Origin: Chitinophagaceae bacterium | GTDB taxonomy: Bacteria > Bacteroidota > Bacteroidia > Chitinophagales > Chitinophagaceae | DNA: 7,343 bases | Assembly: GCA_009996555.1 (NCBI GenBank) | Contig: JAACZX010000110.1 | Location: 1-7,343, forward strand | Direction: 5' to 3' | In this document: piece by piece, positions 1-7,343 of the stretch | Layout: each line of letters starts with the position of its first letter | Numbering within the stretch: the stretch's first letter is position 1 | Notes under the pieces: generated by a model | Database searches by the model: none | The model's input: only the letters and a program-made list of their open reading frames with translations | What the model was told of the DNA's origin: nothing | Program-made: the position numbers and the translations under genes

Positions 1-455
1 CACTGGCGAACATGTATGCGCTGCTGCGTTCATTGAAAACTCTCATTACAAACAATCTGGGAAAAAATAACATCAGGGGTGTGTTGTTGACAAAAGCAAA
101 CAAGGATACAAGTTTTACAATGGGCAATTATACGTTTAACTGCAAGCATGATTACACACTCAGCTGGACAGCCGGCAGTAAAACTGAAGACTGGCCTTAC
201 GCAAGTGCAATGATCATTCAAACTGGTGAAGATGAGTTTTATGTTGCAGGAACAGGAGTGGTTATTACATTTTCAAGCAGCAAAAACAAAAATCAGAATG
301 TGGGTTTATTAAAAGTGGATGAAGGCGTGTTTGAAAATAACAGCTGGAGAGTGACCCGTCATCTGAATGGCGACCAAACACACCAGGGCCGGCATGTAAA
401 TATCCCTGCCAATCAAATTGCTGTACAAAAAGTAACACTCTATACTTACGATTAG
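1..455 (+). CDS. GH35 beta-galactosidase-like protein, C-terminal DUF5597 part (5' end outside window)
   Basis: This is the last ~150 codons of a gene that runs in from the left edge. The frame is open from position 3, and the Met at 12 is internal rather than a start. The ending contains a GEDEFYVAGTGVVITF-like strand, then VDEG, then the block LNGDQTHQGRHV (about 355-400), and finishes in a VTLYTY strand. I recognise that pattern as the C-terminal DUF5597 beta domain of GH35 beta-galactosidases from Bacteroidota and Proteobacteria. The family removes terminal beta-galactosyl residues from oligosaccharides or side chains. Its catalytic (beta/alpha)8 barrel with two Glu residues would lie upstream, so activity cannot be judged here. 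The stop TAG is at 453-455, 30 bp before the CE15-like gene on the same strand, which suggests co-transcription. The family call rests on remembered motifs, not a search. Confidence 0.78.
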   Translation, partial: LANMYALLRSLKTLITNNLGKNNIRGVLLTKANKDTSFTMGNYTFNCKHDYTLSWTAGSKTEDWPYASAMIIQTGEDEFYVAGTGVVITFSSSKNKNQNVGLLKVDEGVFENNSWRVTRHLNGDQTHQGRHVNIPANQIAVQKVTLYTYD

Positions 456-485
456 TTGTTTCATTGCTTCAATCAAAAAACGAAC

Positions 486-2036
486 ATGAAAAAGATCATA
501 CTCCTTCTGCTCACTGCAATAACCTGCAATGCGATTGCAGTTGCACAGGTAAATATTATCGACAGCAGCAAGTATCCAAAGCTTACGGTGTTTACCGTGC
601 AGCAGGATCAGTCGAATATGATGCAGCAGCTGGGCATTAAAAAATTACGCCCCGGCAAAAGTGGTAATGAGAAAGATCCCAATCATGCAAACTATGATGA
701 AGCGTTGGCGAATCCATGTCCGCAATTACCTGATGTGCTTACAATAAAGAATGGTACAAAGATCACAACTGCAGATCAATGGTGGAAACAACGCAGGCCG
801 GAGTTGGTTGAAGAATTTGAACGTGAAGTATATGGTCGCATTCCCAACAATGTTCCGAAAGTAACATGGACGGTGAAGATACTCGACAGAGAAGTGGTGA
901 ACCGTATTCCGGTGATTGCAAAAGAAATTATTGGTCATGTAGATAACAGTGCCTATCCGTTGATCAATGTAGATATAAAAATGGTGTTGGTTGTTCCTGC
1001 AAATGTGAAAGGACCTGTTCCTGTGCTCATCATGTTTGGCCGACCGGTATTACCTGCACCTGCACAACCATCGCCGGATGATCTGGAAAAGATCAATGCA
1101 TCATTTATTGAAATGATGATCAGGAATGATCCTGCAATGAAAGAAATTTTTGAAAAGTATCCGGCGTATCAACCTATCACCCGCCTCCCCGCTCCTAACT
1201 TTTTTGCGCCACCAAAACCCGAGGAAGAATTAACGCCACAGGAAAGATTATTAGCAGCGGGTTGGGGTTATGTAACTATCGATCCTGCAACAATACAACC
1301 CGACAATGGTGCTGGTTTAACAAGAGGCATCATTGGTTTAACCAATATGGGGCAGCCACGCAAACCCGATCAATGGGGTGCATTGCGTGCATGGGGTTGG
1401 GGTGCAAGTCGTGCATTGGATTATCTGGAAACAGAACCAATGGTGAATGCAAAACAAGTTGGCATCGAAGGTGTATCCCGTTATGGCAAAGCAGCATTGG
1501 TAACAATGGCATTTGATCAACGCTTTGCAGTTGGATTGATTGGTTCGTCAGGTAAAGGTGGTGTTACGTTACATCGAAGAGTGTTTGGTGAAACAGTCGA
1601 AAATTTAACCGGTGGCGGCGGTTATCACTGGATGGCGGGCAACTATTTAAAATATGGTACAGAAGAATCTTCGTTCGGCAAAAAAACAGGTTGTGATCTT
1701 CCGGTTGACTCGCATGAATTGTTGGCGTTATGTGCACCACGTGCAGTGTTTGTAAGCTATGGTATTCCGGAAAAAGGCGATGCGAATTGGCTCGATCAGA
1801 AAGGAAGTTACCAGGCAACGATTGCTGCAGGAACTGTCTTCAAATTACTCGGCGCAAAAGATCTGGGTGTGAGCAATGATTATAGGAATGAAAAAATGCC
1901 ACCGATGCTTACCGATATGCTGAATGGACATTTAGCATGGCGACAACATGATGGAGGCCACACCGACGCACCGAATTTTAAATTCTTTATTCCATGGGCA
2001 AACAGAATGCTTTCTTATACACGAACTGCCCAATAA
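486..2036 (+). CDS. Exported CE15-type glucuronoyl esterase-like alpha/beta hydrolase
   Basis: The predicted protein has 516 aa. I place the start at ATG 486 because it opens a typical Sec signal peptide (MKK, a Leu/Ile-rich core, AVA|Q cleavage near residue 20). The frame extends upstream to a TTG at 456, but that would add a non-signal-like leader. The catalytic half holds [10 protein letters not shown] with the predicted nucleophile Ser331, Arg332 for the oxyanion hole, and Lys335, matching the GxSRxGK signature of CE15. Next come SSGKGG (354-359), an [13 protein letters not shown]...YHWMAGNY block, PRAVFVSYG, Asp432 in GDANW, and GGHTDA with the predicted catalytic His492. CE15 enzymes cleave esters between (4-O-methyl)glucuronic acid on xylan and lignin alcohols. 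The Glu found 23 residues after the Ser in classical members is Ser354 here, so the acid is probably Asp432. A related acyl or pectin esterase cannot be excluded. It lies 30 bp after the GH35 gene and 10 bp before GH95, so it is likely in one operon. Confidence 0.8.
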   Translation: MKKIILLLLTAITCNAIAVAQVNIIDSSKYPKLTVFTVQQDQSNMMQQLGIKKLRPGKSGNEKDPNHANYDEALANPCPQLPDVLTIKNGTKITTADQWWKQRRPELVEEFEREVYGRIPNNVPKVTWTVKILDREVVNRIPVIAKEIIGHVDNSAYPLINVDIKMVLVVPANVKGPVPVLIMFGRPVLPAPAQPSPDDLEKINASFIEMMIRNDPAMKEIFEKYPAYQPITRLPAPNFFAPPKPEEELTPQERLLAAGWGYVTIDPATIQPDNGAGLTRGIIGLTNMGQPRKPDQWGALRAWGWGASRALDYLETEPMVNAKQVGIEGVSRYGKAALVTMAFDQRFAVGLIGSSGKGGVTLHRRVFGETVENLTGGGGYHWMAGNYLKYGTEESSFGKKTGCDLPVDSHELLALCAPRAVFVSYGIPEKGDANWLDQKGSYQATIAAGTVFKLLGAKDLGVSNDYRNEKMPPMLTDMLNGHLAWRQHDGGHTDAPNFKFFIPWANRMLSYTRTAQ

Positions 2037-2046
2037 AAAATCAGCA

Positions 2047-4509
2047 ATGAAAAGTATTTTCATCTTTTGTAGTTTGATCGTAGCAGCTACCGGTTTTGCA
2101 CAACCAAACAAGGATTTAAAACTCTGGTACAATACATCATCCGGCAACACATGGGAAAATGCATTGCCCATTGGTAATGGACGGTTGGGTGCAATGGTTT
2201 ACGGCAATGTATCAACCGAAACCATTCAGTTGAATGAACATACCTTATGGAGTGGAAGCCCAAACAGAAATGATAATCCGCTTGCATTGGATTCATTGGC
2301 TGAAATGCGCAAACTCATCTTTGATGGCAAACAAAAAGAAGCAGAACATTTAGCCAACAGAGTCATCATCAGCAAAAAATCACATGGGCAGATGTTTTTG
2401 CCCGCCGGTGAATTGCAGCTTCGTTTTGACGGGCACGATAACTACAGCAATTATTACCGTGAACTGGATATTGAAAAAGCCATTGCAAAAACAACCTATA
2501 CTGTTGATGGTATCAACTATACAAGAGAAGTGCTGGCTTCTTTTCCTGATCGTGTAATTGTGATGCATTTGACAGCCAGCAAGCCTAACAGTATTTCTTT
2601 CACAGCTTTTTATAAAACGATTCTTCCGAATGCACAGCGATCAGTTGTTGCCGGAAAGCAATTGACCATCGCCGGTACAAGTGTAGATCATGAAGGCGTA
2701 AAAGGAATGCTTCGCTATAAAAATATTTCAGAAATAAAAACAGCAGACGGCACCTCTTCTGCAACTGATACATCCATCATTATCAAAAATGCAACAGCAG
2801 TTACCATTTATATTTCCATTGCTACCAGTTTTAATAATTATAATGATGTAAGTGGAAATGAGCATGAACGTGCAGCAACTTATCTCAACAAAGCGGTTGT
2901 AAAATCTTTTCAGCAAATCAAGCCATTACATATTGCAGCCTATCAAAAACAGTTTAATCGTGTAAAGATCGATCTTGGTGTAAGTGATGCAGTAAAGCAA
3001 CCAACCAATGAACGGTTGAAGAATTTTGCAAGCACCAACGATCCGCAGTTTGCGGCTTTGTATTACCAGTTTGGTCGTTACTTATTGATCTCTTCTTCGC
3101 AACCCGGCGGACAACCTGCAAATCTGCAGGGCATCTGGAATAATAAAGTCCGTCCACCATGGGACAGCAAGTACACCGTCAACATCAATACCGAGATGAA
3201 TTACTGGCCGGCAGAAAAAACAAATTTGTCGGAGTTGCATGATCCGTTATTAAAAATGGTGAAAGAATTATCGGTAACAGGTGTGCAAACTGCAAAAGAT
3301 ATGTACGGCGCAAGAGGCTGGATGGCGCATCACAACACCGACATTTGGCGGGCAACTGGTGCAGTGGATGGTGCATTCTGGGGAGCATGGGCCAATGGCG
3401 GTGGTTGGTTAAGTCTTCATTTGTGGGAACATTATTTGTACAACGGCAATCAAACATTTTTAGCAACAGCTTATCCTGTTTTAAAAGGTGCTGCATTGTT
3501 TTATGTTGATTTTTTAATTGAGCATCCAACAAAAAAATGGTTGGTGATGAATCCGGATATGTCGCCGGAGAATGCACCCAAAGCACATCAGGGTTCTTCA
3601 TTGGATGCAGGTACAACCATGACGAATCAGATTGTGTTTGATGTGTTCAGCTCAACCATTCGTGCTGCTGAAATTTTAAAGAAAGACAAAGCATTTGTTG
3701 ATACGCTGAAAAAAATGCGAGCACGTTTGGCGCCGATGCATATTGGTCAGCACGGACAATTACAGGAATGGCTCGATGATATTGATGATCCCAACGATAA
3801 GCACCGGCACATTTCACATCTATATGGATTGTTTCCATCGAACCAGATCTCAGCTTACCGCACGCCGCAATTACATCATGCAGCAAAAATTACGCTGCTG
3901 CATCGTGGCGATATTTCAACAGGATGGAGCATGGGTTGGAAAGTAAACTGGTGGGCAAAAATGCTGGATGGCGATCATGCGTTTCAACTCATCAAAAATC
4001 AACTCACACCGGTTGGTACCAACGAAGGTGGCGGCGGCACTTACAATAACCTCTTTGATGCACATGCACCTTTCCAGATCGATGGAAATTTTGGTTGCAC
4101 ATCGGGCATTACAGAGATGCTGATGCAAAGTGATGATGGCGCCATTCACTTGCTTCCTGCATTACCAACTGTTTGGCAAAATGGAGGAAGTATTACCGGC
4201 TTGCGTGCAAGAGGTGGTTTTGAAATTGTAAGTATGGAATGGAAAAACGGAAAGCTTGTGAAAGCAGTGATGAAATCAACCTTAGGCGGCAATTTGAGAG
4301 TGCGGGTGCCCAATCAACTGAAAACAGCAAGTGGTACAGCATTTAAAAATGCTGTTGGCGAAAACAGCAATCCCTTTTATGCAACAGAAACCATCAAAGA
4401 ACCGGTTGTTTCTGAAAAGGCAACCCTTGCTCCTGCTGTGTTAAGCAAAACATTTTTGTATGATATAGCGACAAAGCCCGGGCAAACTGTAACGATGGTA
4501 GCAGAATGA
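2047..4509 (+). CDS. Exported GH95 alpha-L-fucosidase / alpha-L-galactosidase
   Basis: The predicted protein has 820 aa, a usual length for GH95. The start is ATG 2047, because it opens a signal peptide ([10 protein letters not shown]..., GFA|Q, cleavage near residue 18) and lies 10 bp after the CE15-like stop. Residues ~23-270 form the N-terminal beta-sandwich domain ([27 protein letters not shown]). The (alpha/alpha)6 catalytic barrel spans ~290-690, and a C-terminal beta domain follows. Catalytic positions known from bifidobacterial AfcA are all present: Asn379 and Asn381 in [12 protein letters not shown], the acid Glu508 in SPEN, and Asp679 in QIDGNFG. HHNTDIW (428-434), [12 protein letters not shown] and the Gly-rich [17 protein letters not shown] are further family blocks. 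GH95 inverts terminal alpha-linked L-fucose, and in some Bacteroides enzymes L-galactose; the sequence alone does not settle which. The protein is probably periplasmic, or possibly surface-located, acting on imported oligosaccharides. Confidence 0.92.
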   Translation: MKSIFIFCSLIVAATGFAQPNKDLKLWYNTSSGNTWENALPIGNGRLGAMVYGNVSTETIQLNEHTLWSGSPNRNDNPLALDSLAEMRKLIFDGKQKEAEHLANRVIISKKSHGQMFLPAGELQLRFDGHDNYSNYYRELDIEKAIAKTTYTVDGINYTREVLASFPDRVIVMHLTASKPNSISFTAFYKTILPNAQRSVVAGKQLTIAGTSVDHEGVKGMLRYKNISEIKTADGTSSATDTSIIIKNATAVTIYISIATSFNNYNDVSGNEHERAATYLNKAVVKSFQQIKPLHIAAYQKQFNRVKIDLGVSDAVKQPTNERLKNFASTNDPQFAALYYQFGRYLLISSSQPGGQPANLQGIWNNKVRPPWDSKYTVNINTEMNYWPAEKTNLSELHDPLLKMVKELSVTGVQTAKDMYGARGWMAHHNTDIWRATGAVDGAFWGAWANGGGWLSLHLWEHYLYNGNQTFLATAYPVLKGAALFYVDFLIEHPTKKWLVMNPDMSPENAPKAHQGSSLDAGTTMTNQIVFDVFSSTIRAAEILKKDKAFVDTLKKMRARLAPMHIGQHGQLQEWLDDIDDPNDKHRHISHLYGLFPSNQISAYRTPQLHHAAKITLLHRGDISTGWSMGWKVNWWAKMLDGDHAFQLIKNQLTPVGTNEGGGGTYNNLFDAHAPFQIDGNFGCTSGITEMLMQSDDGAIHLLPALPTVWQNGGSITGLRARGGFEIVSMEWKNGKLVKAVMKSTLGGNLRVRVPNQLKTASGTAFKNAVGENSNPFYATETIKEPVVSEKATLAPAVLSKTFLYDIATKPGQTVTMVAE

Positions 4510-4843
4510 GTATTCAATCTAAAAATAGCATTATGAAGCCAGAATGTTTTCAGTTTTACTAACAACACGTAGTAAATACAAACGTGTTGTGTAATATTTT
4601 CCGCTGTGGTTTTTTGGAAGTTTAAGATTGGGGGGCTGTATAACTTGTAACGCTTAATATATCTCAACCAACCTGAACAAATTGCTTGACAACCACATGC
4701 AAAGCCATAACTATTGCCCGATTTTTTGGCAACAGGAATAACCTGTGAATCCGATCATCCACAACAATCGTTGCACAAGGCTTTGCGCCTTCTGTATTCA
4801 TCAAGCCAGGTTCATAAAAAATGTTAACGAAAGCAATCAATAA
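4510..4843. other. 334 bp intergenic region between the two gene blocks
   Basis: This is the only gap in the window longer than 40 bp, and it splits the genes into 486-4509 (plus the upstream GH35) and 4844 onward. It holds a perfect 9-bp inverted repeat at 4562-4590, a T-rich stretch with a six-G run around 4611-4635, and no tRNA-like or known riboswitch-like structure that I recognise. A match to the Bacteroidota promoter consensus (TTTG, ~20 bp, TAnnTTTG) was not found at good quality. The nearest is TTTG at 4613 with TAACTTGT at 4641, a spacing of 24 nt and incomplete. A minus-strand reading of 45 codons (4801 to 4664) is open but unrecognised. The region probably carries the end of one transcript and the control region of the next. 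Confidence 0.6.
4562..4590 (+). terminator. Perfect 9-bp inverted repeat, possible terminator or operator
   Basis: ACAACACGT at 4562-4570 is exactly repeated as its reverse complement ACGTGTTGT at 4582-4590, leaving an 11-nt A-rich loop. It begins 52 bp after the GH95 stop and is followed by a short TAATATTTT stretch, which fits a weak intrinsic terminator for the upstream block. The stem has only four G-C pairs and the T run is interrupted. A dyad bound by a regulator of the downstream esterase genes is therefore an equally open reading. Confidence 0.35.
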
Positions 4844-6007
4844 ATGACAACAACTTTCATTCGGCGGTTTGTTCTTGCAGCAGGAATTATTTTCTGTGGC
4901 TTGTATGCAACTGCACAACCACCACGTGGACCATTTGTAATTTCTCCGCAGGTACATGCAGATAAAAAAGTAACCTTTCGCTATCTCGCTCCTTCAGCAA
5001 AGGAAGTAAAGCTCGGCGGCGGTCAGTTTGGTGCTTCACAAGTTCCCATGACGAAAGATTCCATTGGCATCTGGAGTATAACAGTAGGCCCCATCAAGCC
5101 GGATATCTATCCCTACAGCTTTGTGGTAGATGGCGTAACGGTCATGGATCCTGCCAATGTGAATTTCTTCCCCAATGAACGTTTTAAAGCAAGTCTGGTT
5201 GATGTGCCGGGTGAAACGCCATTGGTTCATGCAATCAAAAATGTGCCGCATGGTACAGTTACTTACGAGTATTACCCTTCTGTTGATGGTTCAACAGGAT
5301 CAGTAGTGGTGTACACGCCGCCGGGTTATGATCAATCGGCTGGCAAAACATATCCTGTCTTTTATCTCATCAGCGGAACTACTGATACTGAAGAAACATT
5401 TTTTAAAGTAGGCAAGACCAATTTCATTCTTGATAATTTGATTGCCGAAGGAAAAGCTGTTCCGATGATTATTGTAATGCCTTACGGTAACCCTATGGCA
5501 CGCATAGCAGAACAGAAGAAGCAGTCAAAGCCGGGTGATATTGTTGGAAGAGATAGTGAAGATGCAGTTACACGTGCAAAGATGTTTGAAACGGATTTAG
5601 TCAACAATCTTATTCCTTATATCGAAAAAAATTACCGCACTATCAATAACAAGAACAGCAGAGCGATTGGTGGTTTTTCAAGAGGTGGCGGACAAACCTT
5701 ACGAACAGTATTCAGTAATACCGACAAATTTTCATGGGTTTGTTGTTATAGTGCCTATTTATCTCCGCAGGAAATGGATAGCCGATATAAAAACCTAGTT
5801 GAGAATCCCGCAAAAACAAACAACGATTTTAAACTGCTTTGGGTAAGTGTGGGCAACGAAGATTTCTTATACCAATCAACAGTTGAGTTTATTGATTACC
5901 TGAAAGCAAAAAACATCAATCACAAAAGTTTGATTACTGGCGGTGGACATACATGGATGAATGTGAAAGAGTATGTAGCACAAACAGTCCCCTTACTTTT
6001 TAAATAG
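4844..6007 (+). CDS. Exported CE1 esterase with N-terminal CBM48/E-set domain (feruloyl esterase-like), paralogue 1
   Basis: The predicted protein has 387 aa. The start is ATG 4844, because an in-frame TAA sits directly before it (4841-4843) and a signal peptide follows (FIRRFVLAAG..., ATA|Q, cleavage near residue 24). Residues ~30-125 form an immunoglobulin-like CBM48/esterase N-terminal domain ([35 protein letters not shown]). The esterase D (CE1) domain runs from ~135 to the end, with Ser279 in GGFSRGGG, Asp340 in GNEDFLY and His369 in GGGHTWMN. The spacing of 61 and 29 residues agrees with CE1 feruloyl esterases. The family hydrolyses feruloyl or acetyl esters on arabinoxylan side chains; CBM48-CE1 pairs are known from xylan-degrading bacteria. 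Two oddities: the oxyanion motif reads SGT at 177-179 where the neighbour has HGG, and about 23 extra residues lie between Asn216 and Asp251. The next paralogue starts 6 bp downstream. Confidence 0.85.
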   Translation: MTTTFIRRFVLAAGIIFCGLYATAQPPRGPFVISPQVHADKKVTFRYLAPSAKEVKLGGGQFGASQVPMTKDSIGIWSITVGPIKPDIYPYSFVVDGVTVMDPANVNFFPNERFKASLVDVPGETPLVHAIKNVPHGTVTYEYYPSVDGSTGSVVVYTPPGYDQSAGKTYPVFYLISGTTDTEETFFKVGKTNFILDNLIAEGKAVPMIIVMPYGNPMARIAEQKKQSKPGDIVGRDSEDAVTRAKMFETDLVNNLIPYIEKNYRTINNKNSRAIGGFSRGGGQTLRTVFSNTDKFSWVCCYSAYLSPQEMDSRYKNLVENPAKTNNDFKLLWVSVGNEDFLYQSTVEFIDYLKAKNINHKSLITGGGHTWMNVKEYVAQTVPLLFK

Positions 6008-7090
<1,083 letters not shown>

Positions 7091-7129
7091 ACTATAGCAA
7101 ACACTTTTAACCACTTTAAAACAGGTAGT

Positions 7130-7343
7130 ATGAAATTAAGATCAGTCGTTTTGTTGGCCGCTCTGTTTATAGCCGACAATACAGGTTTTGCACAAACAAC
7201 CATCATCGAAGATTTTAAACCATCTCCATTTAATCAACCATTTCAGGCATACCCACAGGTAAACTCACAAGGTTATGCTAGGTTTAGAATTTATGCACCC
7301 AATGCCGACAGTGTAAGAGTTAGTCTTGGCCTTGGTGGACAAG
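7130..7343 (+). CDS. N-terminus of a third CBM48/E-set CE1-type esterase (3' end outside window)
   Basis: This is an open frame of 71 codons from ATG 7130 to the window edge with no stop. It starts with a signal peptide (MKLRSVVLLAALF..., GFA|Q, cleavage near residue 21). After a linker it shows PQVNSQGYARFRIYAPNADSVRVSL, which aligns with the first strands of the N-terminal domain in the two upstream esterases (PQVHADKKVTFRYLAP and [16 protein letters not shown]). It is therefore most likely a third tandem member with a CE1 domain beyond the window. The catalytic part is not visible, so other enzymes with an E-set/CBM48 N-terminus remain possible. The linker before the domain is longer than in the other two. 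The gene lies 39 bp after paralogue 2, on the same strand and in the same frame; the spacer contains no strong terminator. Confidence 0.72.
   Translation, partial: MKLRSVVLLAALFIADNTGFAQTTIIEDFKPSPFNQPFQAYPQVNSQGYARFRIYAPNADSVRVSLGLGGQ

Noticed and set aside
456..485. TTG at 456 as an upstream start for the CE15-like gene
   Set aside because: It would put ten extra residues before a textbook signal peptide that starts at ATG 486; the ATG is preferred.
1948..2046. ATG at 1948 as the start of the GH95 gene, overlapping the CE15-like gene
   Set aside because: The 33 added residues lie within the CE15 coding sequence in another frame and would bury the signal peptide that begins at 2047.
3185..3616. 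Long minus-strand open frame (143 codons) inside the GH95 gene
   Set aside because: It lies opposite strongly conserved catalytic motifs of GH95, has no recognisable domain and is explained by the codon pattern of the + strand gene.
4630..4635. Run of six G as a phase-variable tract
   Set aside because: It is short, not within a coding frame and not positioned between recognisable promoter boxes.
4686..4714. TTGACA at 4686 as a sigma-70 -35 box
   Set aside because: No acceptable TATAAT-like element lies 16-18 bp downstream, and Bacteroidota use a different promoter consensus.
4821..4847. Eight-codon reading (MLTKAINK) whose TGA overlaps the esterase ATG at 4844
   Set aside because: An ATGA overlap hints at translational coupling, but the reading is too short and AT-rich to distinguish from chance, and no leader-peptide logic (repeated rare or amino-acid-specific codons) is visible.
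7105..7121. TTTTAA/TTAAAA inverted repeat between esterases 2 and 3
   Set aside because: It is an all-A/T 6-bp stem with a 5-nt loop in AT-rich spacer DNA, too weak to call a terminator.

Overview
The window looks like part of a polysaccharide utilisation (PUL-type) gene cluster from a Bacteroidota bacterium, plausibly a Chitinophagaceae-like genus. Signs of this are moderate GC content, ATG starts preceded by A-rich DNA rather than a clear Shine-Dalgarno, and short intergenic gaps. All five visible N-termini carry Sec signal peptides that end in Ala followed by Gln, the 'Q-rule' typical of the phylum. The family mix is also typical. Every gene is on the + strand. No RNA gene, mobile element, CRISPR array, regulator or SusC/SusD pair is visible.

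Layout. Positions 1-455 hold the 3' end of a GH35 beta-galactosidase-like gene (DUF5597 C-terminal domain). After 30 bp comes a CE15-type glucuronoyl esterase-like gene (486-2036), and after 10 bp a complete GH95 alpha-L-fucosidase/alpha-L-galactosidase (2047-4509). A 334 bp gap (4510-4843) contains one perfect 9-bp inverted repeat and no convincing gene. A second block then holds three tandem paralogues with an N-terminal CBM48/E-set-like domain and a CE1 (esterase D / feruloyl esterase-like) catalytic domain: 4844-6007, 6014-7090, and one cut off by the window edge from 7130.

How they may work together. All products are predicted to be exported, and each would remove a decoration rather than cut a backbone: beta-galactosyl (GH35), a uronoyl ester (CE15), terminal alpha-L-fucosyl or alpha-L-galactosyl (GH95), and feruloyl or similar acyl esters (three CE1 enzymes). 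Galactose, L-galactose, ferulate and glucuronoyl esters occur together on complex glucuronoarabinoxylans of the cereal-bran type, so I infer a debranching and de-esterification section of a complex-xylan locus. The backbone enzymes and SusCD transporter would lie outside the window. Pectin or xyloglucan targets remain possible.

Nothing here is an obviously new class of system. The points most worth a second look are the esterase triplication with divergence in the oxyanion motif and a loop, the CE15 protein that lacks the usual Glu, and the GH95 sugar specificity.
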